A DNA stretch of 64,000 nt. Source: Saccharum officinarum. Lineage: Eukaryota; Streptophyta; Magnoliopsida; Poales; Poaceae. Made by a program: the position numbers and the translations under genes. Shown one piece after another: positions 32,300 to 44,638 of the stretch (position 1 is the first letter of the stretch; every line of letters begins with the position of its first letter). Below the pieces are notes generated by a model. The model saw nothing but the letters and a program-made list of their open reading frames with translations. It was not told where the DNA came from and searched no databases. Location of the stretch: NCBI GenBank assembly GCA_020631735.1, contig CM036162.1:94908401-94972400 (forward strand). The letters run 5' to 3'.

Positions 32300-33440
32300 G
32301 CTGATATGCTATGTATTCTTCACTTATTCCCCATCTTTGGTGATTAACTTGTATGTGCCTGGTCCAGAGATTTTTGTAACAATAAAAGGACCTTCCCATG
32401 GGCTAAGTAGTTTATGGCGTCCGTCAGTTTTTTATATTCTTCGTAGTACTAAGTCTTCGACTTGAACTGAGCGTTGTTTAGTACTTTTGTTGTAGTGGCG
32501 CCTTAGACCTTGGAGGTATTGAGCTGACTGAAGGGTAGTGTTTATCCTGACTTCTTCTGTATAGTCAAGTTCTAATCTTCAAGTCTGTTCTGCTTCTCCA
32601 TCTTCGTATTGCTCTATTTTTGGGGATGTCCAGATCAAATATGCTGGTAGTACGGCTTCTGATCCATATACTAGGAAAAAGGGTGAGTATCCAGTTGCTC
32701 TGCTTACTTGAGTACGGAGCCCCCATACTACTTTGAGTAGTTCTTCAATCCATTTGGCACCGTAGTCCTCTAGTTCTTCATATAATCTTAGTTTTAAACC
32801 GGCTAGTATAAGTCTATTGGCTCTTTCTACTTGTCTATTGGCTTCAGAGTGTTCGACTGACGCATAATTTATACTTGTGCCACAGTCTTGTGCCCAATTT
32901 CTGAATTCGATAGCTGTAAAAGGGGAACCCGTGTCTGTGATGATTTGATTGGGTATTCCGAAATGATGCATGATGTCTTGGATGAACTCGACTGCTTTTG
33001 CTACGCTGTATTTTACGAGCGGCTTGTACTCAATCCACTTGGTGAATTTGTCGATTGCGACGAAGATGTATTCAAAACCACCTTTGGCCTTTTTGAGTGT
33101 TTCTACTTGGTCTAGCCTCCAGCATGCGAATGGCCAAGCGGGAGGGATGTAAATTAGTTCATGAGCCGGCATGTGGGCTTGCCCTATGAACATTTGACAC
33201 CCTTTGCACTGTTTGACACCTGGTGCAGAAAGTTTTGCCCACCAGAGTTCTTGAGGCTACATGTTTGCCACAACATCCTGAGTGAATTTCTTCTAGGATT
33301 TCTTTTTCTTCTTCTCTTGTGATACATTTAAGAAGTACTCCTGATGATGCGACTCTTCTATAGAGGTTGTCACCTACGAGGACATAGTTTTTGTTTCTTC
33401 TGATTATTCTGGTTGCCTCTTCCTTGTTATCCGGTAGTTT
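32300..33440 (-). pseudogene. Gypsy B integrase (decayed)
   Basis: The core reads CWRLDQVETLKKAKGGFEYI, IITDTGSPF, NRQVERANRLIL and GYSPFFLVYGSEAVLPAYL, so the DDE acidic residues are still visible. The N-terminal zinc region at 33195-33440 is frameshifted and the C-terminal domain at 32300-32578 is full of stops. It follows the second RNase H, as expected for the Tat lineage. Confidence 0.8.
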
Positions 33441-33469
33441 GTTTTCTTTGATGTAGTCAAATCTTGAGT

Positions 33470-34060
33470 CTATGATCTGGTGATTACCATGACCTGGGTT
33501 GTTGGTGCTGGTGGCTTAGGGGATATCTCACTGGGTTGTTTTATGGAAGGAGATAGTAGTTCCTCTACAAATACCCTTGGTGGGACCTTCGCCCTGTCTG
33601 ATCCCAGCTTTGCGAGGATGTCGGTTGCGATATTTGAATCTCGTAGAACATGTAGGATTTCTAGTCCTTGGAAAATTTTCTCTAGTTTTTGTACTTCAGC
33701 GCAATAGGCGTCCATGTTGTTTTTGGTACAATCCCAGTCTTTGTTGACTTGATTGATGACCACAGCTGAATCTCCGTAGACAAGCAACCTTTTAATTCCG
33801 AGTGAAGTCGCGACTCTTAGCCCATGGATGAGTGCTTCATATTCTGCTTCATTATTTGTGGCTTGCCATAGGATTTGTAGTATGTATTTAAGCTATTTTT
33901 CTTCTGGTGATATGAAAAGAACTCCTGCACCTGCTCCGCCTATCTTGAGTGATCCATCAAAGTACATTTTCCAATGATCGAGGAAGGTATCTGGTGCGGG
34001 TTGTTGGATTTCTATCCACTCGGCCACGAAGTCTGCGGGTGCTTGTGATTTTATTGCCTT
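33470..34060 (-). pseudogene. Second (archaeal-type) RNase H of gypsy B
   Basis: Reads FDGSLKIGGAGAG, NNEAEYEALIHG, then VYGDSAVVINQVNKDW, with catalytic Asp, Glu and Asp in the RNase HI pattern. A stop lies in the middle (near 33895). A duplicated RNase H between RT-RH and IN is characteristic of Tat/Ogre elements. Confidence 0.75.
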
Positions 34061-34129
34061 CCAAGGAGAGAAATCAATATTTAGAGCTCTGAGTTCAATT
34101 GCCCACTTTGAAATGCATTCTGTTGCATC

Positions 34130-35323
34130 TTTATTGCGTAGGATGTCTCCAAGAGGGAAATCTATTATTATGGTGATCTTGTGGCTTTCAATGTAGTGTC
34201 AAAGCTTGCGGGAAGTGATTAGGAGGGCATAGAGTAGTTTCTGTACATGCGGGTACCGTATTTTTGAATCTGCCAAAACTTCACTGATGTAGTATACTGG
34301 CCGCTGTACTTTGTATACATGCCCTTCTTCTTTTCTCTCCACCACAATTGTTGTACTGACCACTGTAGATGTTGCTGATATGTATAACATCATATCTTTG
34401 TTTTTCTCTAGTGGTGTAAGTATAGGTGATGAGGTGAGATACATTTTAAGGCTTTCAAAAGCCTCCTTAGCTTCCTCTATCTACTCAAATTTGTCTATCT
34501 TTTTTAGTAGCTTGAAGAAAGGGAGTCCTTTTTCGCCGAGTCGTGAGATGAAGCGATCGAGGGCTGCCATGCTTCCTGTCAATTTTTGCATATCTTTTAC
34601 ACTGCGCGGGCGTGCCATTTCTATTATTGCTCAGATTTGTTTGGTGCTTGCTTCTATTCCCAGATTACTGACCAGGAATCCAAGTAGTTGTCCTGAAGGT
34701 ACTCCAAAAACACACTTGTTTGGGTTCAATTTCCACTTCTATTTATTTAGATTTTCAAAAGTCTGCTTCAAATCTTTGATCAGCATGTCTGGGTTCTTTT
34801 TCTTTACCACCACATCATTGACATAAGCTTCCGCGTTGTTGCCAATTTGTTCTCTGAGGCATGTTTGGATAGCTCTTTGATAGGTAGTGCCTGCATTCTT
34901 GAGCCCAAAGGGCATGGTTTTATAACAATAGACGCCAAAAGGAGTAATGAAAGATGTCTTGCTCTGATCTTCTTCTCTTAATGTAATTTGATGATATCCT
35001 GAGTAACAATCGAGGAAAGATAGTAGAGCAGATCCTGCTGTTGAATCAACAATTTGATCAATTCGCGGTAACCCGAACGGGTCCTTTGGGTAATGTTTGT
35101 TAAGATCAGTGTAATCGATGCACATGCGTCATTATGCCATATTCTTTTTCTGTACTAGAACAGGGTTTGCTAGCCAATCTGGATGAAGAATTTCTTTTAT
35201 AAAACCGACTGCCATTAATTTTGTAATCTCTATCTTGATTGCTTCCTTTTTTGGTGAGAATCTTCTCAACCATTGCCTAATTGGTTTGGAGCCTTCATTG
35301 ACATCAATTCTGTGCTCAGCCAA
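34130..35323 (-). pseudogene. Reverse transcriptase and RNase H of gypsy B
   Basis: From 5': HRIDVNEGSKPIRQWLRRFS, WLANPVLVQKKN, MCIDYTDLNKHYPKDPFGLP, FLDCYSGYHQI, FGVYCYKTMPFGLKNAG, then the active-site box AYVNDVVV, where the usual YVDD has Asn in place of the first Asp. Frames 35132-35323 and 34739-35125 are separated by a lesion. The RNase H end (RPVYYISEVLADSKIRYP) is at 34199-34444. The enzyme is inactive twice over. Confidence 0.85.
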
Positions 35324-35379
35324 CTCTCTTGGGACATCATATCTTTGTTGTCCCGAAGACAGTTGGTGAGCGCGAGTTC

Positions 35380-36116
35380 CTATTTAGCCGAGTGGTGGGC
35401 ACTAATGGTCGCTGTCTTCTCAGGATCACCAGTACCCAGGTCGATTTTCTTTACATCGGCTTCTTTCTGAGATGCGAGGATGCTAGGTTTCTTTGCTGGG
35501 ATTTCTAGCTCCTCCAGGTTCATCTGTACGATAATGGTGGTAATTTCTTCTCTGTCGTCGGCTGCTTGTGTTTTTGCTGTGATTTGGATTGCTTGAATAT
35601 CACAATTGAAGGCACGGTTCAAGTTTCCTCTGAGGGAGAGTACTCCATGAGGACTTGGCATCTTGAGCAGGAGGTATGGGTAGTGAGGTATAGCCATGAA
35701 CTTTGCTGCGCAGGTCTTCTGAGGATGGCATGATATGGTGCTTCAAAGTCTGCAACTTCAAATTGGATGAATTCGGTACGGTAGTTTGCTTGTGTTCCAA
35801 ATGTGATTGGCAAGGTGATTTGTCTGAGTGGCATGGACACTCTGCCGGGTACTATTCCATAGAACGATATTCCTATTGGGGTGATCAACTCGGCAAGATC
35901 TAGCCCTATCTTTTTTATTGTTTCTGAAAATATGATGTTGAGTCCAGCTCCTCCATCGATCAGAACTCTGGTGACCGTCATCCCTGCTATGTTTGGATCT
36001 AGGACTAGTGGATATAGGCTGGCATTTCCAACGCTTGTCCATTGATCTTCTCTTGAAAATTGGATTGGGTATTGTGACCAATTTAGGTACCTTGGGACTA
36101 CTGATTCGGCTACCAT
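35380..36116 (-). pseudogene. Aspartic protease of gypsy B
   Basis: VTRVLIDGGAGLNIIF is the protease active-site segment, with the D-[GST]-G signature in its gypsy form. It is followed by ISFYGIVPG and ITLPITFGT. A frameshift near 35640 splits the frame. Confidence 0.75.
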
Positions 36117-36210
36117 GATGATGCGAAGAGCCAGTTTGTCTTGGTGCTTGCTTCTGGAGCCCGGAATCCTAGAAAAAAATTATAGCAACCGTTCCCTTAG
36201 GCTGCTAGAA

Positions 36211-38430
36211 TCATTTGTCTTCTATGTTGTCTTCGTCATTCTTTCCATTATCCTCTTGCTTATCTTTGTTTTTTCCTTTTCTTGCATACCAATCAATGAA
36301 GATTCGACAGTCCCTAGTTGTGTGGTTTCCTTGAGGGTGCCATATACTGTGCATATTTTCAATATCCTCAAACCTCCTGAATCTTGAGAATTTTTTCGTC
36401 TTGTTGGCCATGGCGATGGTGTTGTCTGGTTCACGTTTCCTATCTGAATAACCCACGTTTGGAAAATTTCTTCAGTCCGAGTTGTCTCTGTTGTTTTCTC
36501 GGTTATTTCTGTCTAGGAACCTTTCCTTCGTCTTTTCTTTAGCCATTATCATATTTTCTACCACGCATCTAAATTCTTCATTGTTCCTTGGGTTTTCTTT
36601 GCAAAAATCTTGAAACTACCACTTAGCCATGATTCCATGGGAAAATGCTTTAATTACTTCTCGTTCAGTAATATCATGTACTTGGGTGCGTAATTCTCCA
36701 AAATGTCGATAGTAATCTCTGAGGCTTTCACCTCTCTTTTGCTTGAGTCCTTTTAGTTCTGCGTGTGTGATGGGGTGCATAATGATGCCTGTGAAGTTCT
36801 CACAAAAAGCTCTTTGCAAATCCTCCCAGCCTCTGATTGACCCCGGGTTCAAGTTATCGAACCATTGGAGGGGCATGTTTTCTAGGGCCATGGGAAAGAA
36901 CAATGCTTTGATATCGACATCTCCTCTGGCTAATTCGATTGATTGCAAGTAAATTCTGAGACACTGTTTTGGCTCGGTTTTCCCATCGTACTTGGAGTGG
37001 TTTGATGGTTTGAACTTGTGAGACAACCGTATTGATGCGAGTCGTCTTGAAAAACATGAGAACATATCGTGTGTCCTGACTTCTCTGTGCTCAGACTCAG
37101 CTCCTTCTTTTGGCCAATTGTTATTTGTTCTTGGAATGAATCAAGGTGGTGAGTGGTGAGATGTCTTGCTCCCTTCTTCTCTTGGACGTTCGATTTGGTT
37201 GCTCTGGTTGTTGTCTCTCCTTCTTTCTTGATTTTGGCTCTCGTTTGACCCTAATCTCTCAAAAGCGGACCTTCTTTGACTTTGCGTGTCTTGTTCATGT
37301 GATGCCATCTTGGCAAGAAACTCGGAAGGAGCTCTTCCACCATGTACCTTCTGAGCTACTGTCCAGAGAACCTCTTAGAGTCCTTGTTCTTCGTTGGGAT
37401 GCGGAATTGCTTCGAGTTCTTCCATTTCTTCTCGAATCTTGTTGTATGGTGCTTTGTGGGCCCTAGTTGCACGTTTTTCTTTGGCTTCTTTTCTGATCTT
37501 CTCTTGTAGTACTCGGCTAGCTCCATCATGTATGTGTTCTATGCTTCTTTTCGTTGTCTGGCATGGTGTCTATGACCTTCTTTCAGTTTGTTCCTTTTTT
37601 CTCTAGTCCGTCGTTGGCCTTCAGATTCGCTATCGTATTCAGGCACGTTGGGTGATATGTTTGATTCTGACTCATCTGAAGATCTAACATCGGGCGCGAC
37701 TGGTGGCATCGGTAGTGGTCACCGGATCATGAAGGCTTTTTGGCCTGGCACTAGGCTTGCCTTGCTGCTGAGGACTTTAGTTGGAGTGTTGGCATCATGG
37801 AGTGTACTACCTTTTTGATAGGGTAGAATGATGGCTTCTTTAACTAGTTGGACATTGCTGTTCAGGGGATACGTACCTGGCTAGTGGACTAGGCAGTCTT
37901 TAGGTGTTACGGTTAACATAAGACCTTCCTATGCCCCGATAAGTTGCAGCTTCTGTATCCGTCCAGTCATGCCTCGTAGTGAGTCTTGGTATGTCTTTGC
38001 CACGTTGTTGAGTCCGATTGGGAGATGACCCAATTTCTTAAAAAGGACTTGAAGTAGATTTGAATTGATCTCTTGAAAAGTTGATGCTGCGTTCCGAAGT
38101 CCAATTGGAAAAAACTTGGTATTATTCCAAAAGAACCTGGATTGGACTCCGAAGAGGAACCTGACCCGGACACCAAGTCGAGATTGGTTGTCATTGGAGC
38201 ATGAGTTGATTTGGGCATCGTAAGGCCCGAGAACCTTTCGATGAGATCTTTGGCTAATCATGTCAGAAGAGTGAGATCCTCATGGGCTTCTAGAGCTTCG
38301 ACGAGATGTCCATGAAGGTTGCCCTCATCATTCGCTTTGCAAACCCACGATCCAAAGATGAAGGTTGATCCCATCAGGAAGATCATGTCGTCAAAGTCCG
38401 TAGAGCTCTTGATTGCGATTGCGTCGAAAG
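36211..38430 (-). pseudogene. Gag of gypsy B
   Basis: The core (36616-37065) reads FKPSNHSKYDGKTEPKQCL, PLQWFDNLNPGSIRGWEDL and REVIKAFSHG, the retrotransposon gag fold. The N-terminal frame starting at the primer-binding site includes DMIFLMGSTFIFGSWVCKA. A second possible start MASHEQDTQSQRR is at 37308. The C-terminal part has IWHPQGNHTTRDCRIFIDW, a zinc-knuckle-like segment with its first Cys missing. Several stops are present. Confidence 0.75.
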
Positions 38431-38448
38431 CCCCTACCTGGCACGCCA
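38431..38448 (-). other. Primer-binding site of gypsy B
   Basis: On the minus strand TGGCGTGCCAGGTAGGGG, two bases from the right LTR. Confidence 0.6.
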
Positions 38449-38450
38449 GC

Positions 38451-38752
38451 TGTCGGTGTTTGACCACTGATAGCCTACCATGAGGGTACCTAGGACAGTT
38501 GTTCAGGCTTCGGTGTGTGCTAGAACTCGACAATAAATGCAGAGATAATCGATTTATACTGGTTCAGGCCCTCGATCGATGATCGAGTAATAACCCTACA
38601 TCCAGTCAGCGTTAGCCTTTGCGTTGGATTGATTGTGTTGTGTTGTTTGTTCTTACAGGGGTGCCCACAACCTCTCTTTATATTGGAAGAGATGGCTATG
38701 GTGCGGTTACAATTCTAGTCGGATCCAAAGAAGGTGTCCTGAACTCATTTTG
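38451..38752 (-). repeat. 5' LTR of gypsy B, truncated
   Basis: Starts TGTCGGTGTTTGACC. It matches 19447-19748 up to GTGTCCTGAACT, then the sequence becomes copia A. About 70 bp of the LTR end is missing. Confidence 0.75.
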
Positions 38753-39056
38753 TTTCATGAATGAGCCTATTTAATGCAAGAAATGACTAGATGCACTAAA
38801 CAAATCCTTAGCAAAAGGATGAATGACATGACAACCAATTTTACCTTGTTTTGCTCGAAGGAGAGGCATGTCATATAGTGGGGGTGCATCAACACATATT
38901 TGAGAAGTCCAATGTGTTCAACTCATTTCTTAGCTTGCAGAACCTCTCCTCATCAAGTGGCTTGGTGAAGTTATTGGCAAGTTGATCTTCGGTGCCCACA
39001 ATTTCTTTGCAAATGTCTCTTTTTTGTTGATGATCTCTTATAAAATGATGCCTAGA
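38753..39056 (-). pseudogene. Copia element A: RNase H C-terminus
   Basis: Minus-strand frame HHFIRDHQQKRDICKE, GTEDQLANNFTKPLDEERF, ELNTLDFSNMC is the well-known end of Ty1/copia polyprotein. It is followed by the non-coding 3' region, which stops where gypsy B begins. With 17433-19446 this gives the interrupted 3' part of one copia element. The rest of A upstream (above 39056) is gone. Confidence 0.8.
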
Positions 39057-40021
39057 CGGGTGCAGCCCCCCATCTAGCATAGGTTCAGGGCCCTGGCTGC
39101 CCCCGTCTAGCATGCAAATGTGAGATTTTGTTCAGATGGGAGCCCTAGCTGCCCTTATATAGAGTTCGGGGCCAAGGCTTGTAACAAAGAGGAGGTTATC
39201 TCGACTGAGGGGTCAAGAGACCGAGGGAGATTCTAACTAACTTGGCTTGCAAGCTATGTCATCTTCTGGCGTTCATCGGGGCATGGCTCTCGTCATGGCC
39301 TTGTGGCCATGTCATGGCAGGGGCTAATGTGGTGCTACTGTGCTGGCCGTGGTGGGCACTGTAGGCGCATCGGTGGTTCATCAGCTATCTTGTGCAACGT
39401 GGCATCCATCGTGGTCTTCATCGTCATTTCCTAGTTTCCCAGGGCATCATACCCGTCATAGGTAGCTGCCTCGGGTCATCTTTCGTTCAGTCGCTTCATG
39501 GGGTTGAGGGTCGTGACCTCGATTGTTGGGGTCGGGGCACTCCACTAGCTAGGAAGGTCTCTAGGTCAAGACCCCTATCATGGATCCCATCCCGTAGTCG
39601 GGGGATCATACATGCATCCTGTCGGTTTGTATCTTGGACGGTGGGTTTTGTACCCATTGCCACCATTGTGCGGTGTTGTCCTGTTGGTGCGGCGTGGCAC
39701 AAGGATGGTGTCTGACTGGACCAAGGTGACTGCTGTCACATCTGTCCTTGTGAGGTTAGAGCAGCAAAACTGCTCCTATTAGAGCAAGCATGCTCGACCT
39801 CTCCCTATCCCGCCTAGGGGTCATGACGGGGAGAGGTCACATATTTTCTATGACGCTAAGGCGGGAGAAGGGGTCATGGCTGACCCTGACCTGGGTGTTG
39901 GTCTGGCATGTTTGTCCTAGTTGGGCCTCAGTCATTTAGGCCATTGTTAACATGACTTGTGGGTCGCGTGGCCTGCTAATTGGTCGACGCCTTGAGATAC
40001 CCCAGGGTTACAACACTGACA
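39057..40021 (-). repeat. Left LTR of element D, 5' truncated
   Basis: Joined abruptly to copia A at about 39056 and ending CACTGACA at 40021. Compared with the right copy it carries extra sequence between 39290 and 39960. Confidence 0.6.
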
Positions 40022-40642
40022 GTAGCCCCCGAGTGTTTTCACTGATCGTTAAAGCGCTGATATGCATGCTGGTATAGACATGGGTTCATGTTCATGGCTT
40101 ACTTGAGCTTCGTTGCTTGACCTCCTGATGATGTGGTATGTGACCATTGAGCCTCACCTATGCCAGTGTGCCATTCATCAGGGTTCGTGGCCTAGGCAGG
40201 ACCGTGTGGTCTTATTGATGTTGTATCGATCCTGTTCTTAAGAAGGCCTTGTTTTCTTGACTTTTTGTGGACATCTGTTGTTGGCGGTGGCTCTTAGGCT
40301 ATGTGGCTTGTTTCTGGGCCTATAAATGTTGGCCCTTCTTTCGCTTGGTCGCTTTGTAGCCACGTTGTTAAGCCGCTTCCCCAGCCTCTTCGAGAGGCGT
40401 AAGTTCAATGGGAAGAGTTGGGCATGCCGCCCACCGGGGGCCAGAGTTTGCGAGCAGGGAAGGACCGAGGCATCGTTTTTGCCAACCATGGGCTCTCATG
40501 ATTCAAGCGCTTCCCTGAACCTGTAGGTTCCAAGTCGCTAAAGCACGAGCACCAAGGATGACTTCCAGTTTCTCCCCGTACCTACAGACGGCCTCCGAGG
40601 AACGCCTTAGGTTCGGGGAGGTGTTGCTGTCCCTTGGTGTTC
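40022..40642 (-). other. Element D interior next to the left LTR
   Basis: Begins with GTAGCCCCCGAGTG (polypurine on the minus strand). Otherwise non-coding; nothing recognised. Confidence 0.45.
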
Positions 40643-43600
40643 TGTAACATCCCGGGTTTTTGAGAAACCAAAAATGCGAACTTTTTAAAAAATTTTTGGC
40701 AGATGTGTGAAGCATGTAGTCTCTAGGTCTAACCCAAGACTAACCCACTAAGAAGACATTGCATACATGTAGAATTGTTTGTAGGAGTGTGCCGGAGTTC
40801 TTAGTGGTTTAGGGTATTGTGTCGGAGTGCATAAATCCGTAGCAAGTCCCCTCTAGAATTCCTTTGAGATCAACTCAAATTCCAACTGGGCATCTCCCAA
40901 ATTCCTCTTTGGGATTTCAATCTCAGATCTCCTTCAAAATTCATCTCAGAACCCTCTTTGTTCCATCTCAAATCTTTGATGTATAAATGAGGAAATCATC
41001 CTTCTTCTCCTTGGCACAAACCCCCTTTTGAATTTCATTTGAATAGATCACAAATTCCCAAGTCATAACAGGAAAAGTCCTTTTTCCTTTTCACTCCTCA
41101 TTTCCCTCGCAAACTCCATTTTGAATTCCCTTCTCGAACCCATCTCGAATCTCTTTTGATTTTCTCGCAAATCCATAGAAGCTCTCTCAAATTCCCATAG
41201 CTTTAAATGGAAAATCCTTTTCCCTTTCTCTTGGGCCAACCTCCCCTCTTCCTCCTTGCTTCTCCATTTCAGCTCAGCTCTTCTTCCCCTTAGCTGGCCC
41301 ATCCTCTTCCTCTCTAGCGAGCCCAACTCGCAGTTGCTCCTTCTTCGCTGGCCTAGTAGCAGCCACAAGGCCCAGCACCACCTCCTCCTCGCACCTAGCC
41401 CGTGCACATGCGCTCGCAGGCCCGCTCCGTGCTCCCCTTTCCTCCTTCTGCCGCACAGCCCAGCGCGACTCAGCCTGCCCGCGCGCACAGCGCAGCAGTA
41501 GCTCCATAGGCCTGCTAGCCCAGCCCGACTGCGCGGCACCTGTAGGCCCACGTGGACAGCCCCCGCAGGCCTGCCAGCGAGGCTAGCCGTGCGCCCAACA
41601 CTAAGCCATGTCACACCCCGCGCGTCACGCGATGCCTATACCCCAGGAGCCGCCGCCGCCGCTCGCTCGAGGAGAAGTCATGCCCCTGTGCTCCAGACCT
41701 CGTGCCTGTGCCCTGACTTTTGTGCCCGCGTGATTTGCACCGCGTGTCCTATCCATGGCATGGACGACGAGGATCACTGAAGCCCCTAGAACCCTAGCTC
41801 AATGCCCTATAAGAGCCATAGCTGCAGGCAGCCTTTTCCATTTTCCCCACCGTCGTTGCCACTCCCTTCTCCCCATCCTCGCAGACGTGTCAAGCCCCTC
41901 AGTGCCCTACTCGCCAAGCTCCGTCAGCCACTGCGCCACCCGAGCTCGCCGCTGCTCCTCTCCAAGCAGCGTCGCCACCTAGAGCCATCCTTGCCAAGCC
42001 ACGATGTCGTAGCCGGGCCACACAGGTGCACCACCTCATCCACGTCCATGCCAGGAGCATCTCTACATCGTTGAAGCCAACACCCAGCCATGCCACCACA
42101 CTGTCGACCGCTCCGACCACTGACGCCCTACTCCAAGCCGCGTCTGCCTCCCCGCCATGGGTCACTGCTCCAAGCCACTCCACCAAGCCTGCTTCGACGT
42201 CGTGCCTCCGGCTCGTCTACCTGCGCCTCGATGAAGCCATGGACGTCGACCATGAGGTGCTCCTGCTTGACGTCGTGCTACGGCCACGCACCACCGACCT
42301 GGCCACGTCAAGTGTTAGGTCGCGCGAACACGCCACCAGGCACACTCCCACCGTGACTGCGACGTCGTCCTACCCCGTGTCACAATGTCATGCCTTCGCC
42401 ACAACCGCACAGCGCCACTGCTGACGGGCCACATCGTTTCCTGCCATCGCGGCATCAGGAACACACCCCGCCACTATGGCGGTGTCCGCTCGGCTGCACC
42501 CTGCCTTCCTTGGCCTTCCATGAGTTGAGCCCTCCTCTAGAGCACTAGAGCCCGACGAATGACTACCCTAGCCTTCCTCTTCGCTAGAGCACGGAGCAGT
42601 GCCCTACCGTCATCCTCGTTGACCACAGCGACTTTGTCACGTCCAAGCCCTCTACCAACCACGCCCTGCTCCATGGTGTTGTACTTGGCATCATCTTCAA
42701 GTCGTGCTCTTCCTCGTCGCTGGAAGTCCAGCGCCCCTGCACCCTCTTCCTCGACAGGGTTGCTGCCTGCATCGCCTACCACGCTAGAGCAGCTCCTCCT
42801 TTGTTGGTGAGCATCTGAAGGCTAAGCCCTCGTTTCTTATTCCCTTGTCCATCGCTGATATGCGGAGGCGTGCCCTTGTGCTGCGTTGTTTCACTACTAT
42901 AGGACCAAACCTTGCCTAACCATTCCGGACAACAGCACCACTTCGTTGTTGATCACCATCTGTGCCCGGCCTTCGTGCCATGATTGTCGCCTTGCAGGGA
43001 AGTAATGACACCGCCGGACCTCATCAACTCCCCCAGCCGTGTCCAGCCCGCAGCAGCCTTCCATCCCAAGGTCGACCTTTCTAATGTAGCGGACGCCATC
43101 ATTGGCATTGATAAACCTCCACTTTTTCCTTTTGTGCACTTGTTCATACATCAACTTATTATCTATCATCTCTACTTGATTCATGCACTTGATACATGAC
43201 CTATCTTCATTGATCATATATTCTTGTCCATCTACATGATATCTCTATTTATTCTATGCCTATGCCGTGCCTGCCGCCGGTCTATCTATCTTCTTGTGAT
43301 TGCTATGGAGAACTGCTACTCCACGTCGTGTCATGTGTTGTCGGTTGTCAAGTTGTGGTTTGTTGTTGTGCCTTGTGGTCCTTTGTGGGTTGTTCGTGTG
43401 TCTTCTGTGGACCGTGTCTTCGAGCCGGTTGGAAAGCATTGTGTTCATCCATCTTGGTCGTGGGTTTATCCCGTCATGGCTGTGGTGCCTAGCGTAACTC
43501 GTTCCCTTGTGTTTGTTGTCTTCATGGTGACATGATCAAGAGCTCCTACCTACGTCCCTAGGATGCGGTCACCATGGACTTGATGTCGTTAACGACGTGG

Positions 43601-44638
43601 TTCTCATCCGCACCATTCGAGCCCTGTGAGACCTAATCTAGTGGGATATGAGTTAGGGGACGACAATCGTGGTACTAGCAGGAGCCAACTCATGTAGGTA
43701 CAGCTTGTGGCCACGGGTTCAGCTTGCCATGACCATCAGGCTCTACCTCTCTTTCTCTTGTTCTTGTCCTAACCACCTCGTATGTTTGTACCACTTCTAC
43801 CATGGTGTTCCTTCGGGTCTAGCGATGACAACCGCATCATAATGAGCCATAGGAATAGCCTTGTGCCATTTAGTTGCACGGTTGTGGTGCCCTATGAGTT
43901 GGTCTGGATCGTGGATCATGCGTCCTTTTGTCCAACCTTCGTTCGTTCCATAACGAGTTGGTCGAAGGAGTGCGGGTTCCATTCTTTCTTCCTCTTTTGT
44001 TCTCAATCCACATTGATCTAGTAAGATGTGGATTGAGCTCTTCGCTAGTTTGGTGATTGTCACTCTCTTGATTCTATTCCTCCTATTACCGTCGTTACAA
44101 TGGCGAGTGGATTAAAGGAAGATGAATCTCGTGTCTCCTACCGTTTTTTGGCTCTTCCGTGCTCGAGCCCTTGTATGCTTGTACCTTCTTCGACCACATC
44201 ATTTCTATGGTTCTTGCGGTGACAACCACACCGCTAAGAACCCTATGGATGTCTTAGTGCAATTAGTGCACCTAGGTCGTGGTACCCTACAAGTAGCTTA
44301 AGCACTCGTCTTCTTTTGTGTGTCGCTCCTTTCCGATGCCTCATCTTTTGCCATAACGTGTCTATTGGGAGAAGTAGACCGCCTCTGCTCTTCTCTCCCT
44401 ATTCCACCCTCTCTTGGTTCTCATCAATTATAATGGCGTATGGATTGAGAGAGAATGTAACTTCTCTTGCTTGTAGTATTTTTGGTGCTCATTAGTTTCC
44501 ATGACGATTGCATCGAAAGCTGCAAGTCGTGGTGTTTGCTTAGGATGAGCTAAGGCCTATGCCATTTCTATTTAAGCTGTACAGGTCGACACTGAAATGA
44601 TCCTGCATTCCACGAAGGGAATGCCATAGATTTGACGT
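40643..44638 (+). mobile_element. Long LTR-type repeat, plus orientation
   Basis: Begins TGTAACATCCCGGG, an AT-rich head is followed by a GC-rich middle with many GGCCCA/GCCCG words (41200-42800), then AT-richer sequence. This profile and the terminus fit the long LTRs of chromovirus (Tekay/Del-like) gypsy elements. No protein domain; the right boundary is uncertain. ORFs in the GC-rich part are compositional. Confidence 0.4.

Larger units (their letters stand above)
19447..38752 (-). mobile_element. Ty3/gypsy element B, Tat lineage, decayed
   Basis: Bounded by related LTRs (19447-19818 and 38451-38752). On the minus strand from right to left: PBS, gag, aspartic protease, RT, RNase H, a second archaeal-type RNase H, then integrase. 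The PR-RT-RH-IN order is Ty3/gypsy, and the extra RNase H marks the Tat lineage, which is also known for large size and extra antisense ORFs. Here those are two plus-strand ORFs and tandem arrays between integrase and the 3' LTR. Element C is inserted in the first antisense ORF; without C the element is about 14.2 kb. The right LTR is shorter than the left and joins directly to copia A sequence, suggesting a deletion at the right edge. All minus-strand domains carry stops or frameshifts. Confidence 0.82.

Noticed and set aside
41063..42810. ORFs in the GC-rich part of the long LTR repeat
   Set aside because: Open on several frames and both strands, low complexity, no domain.
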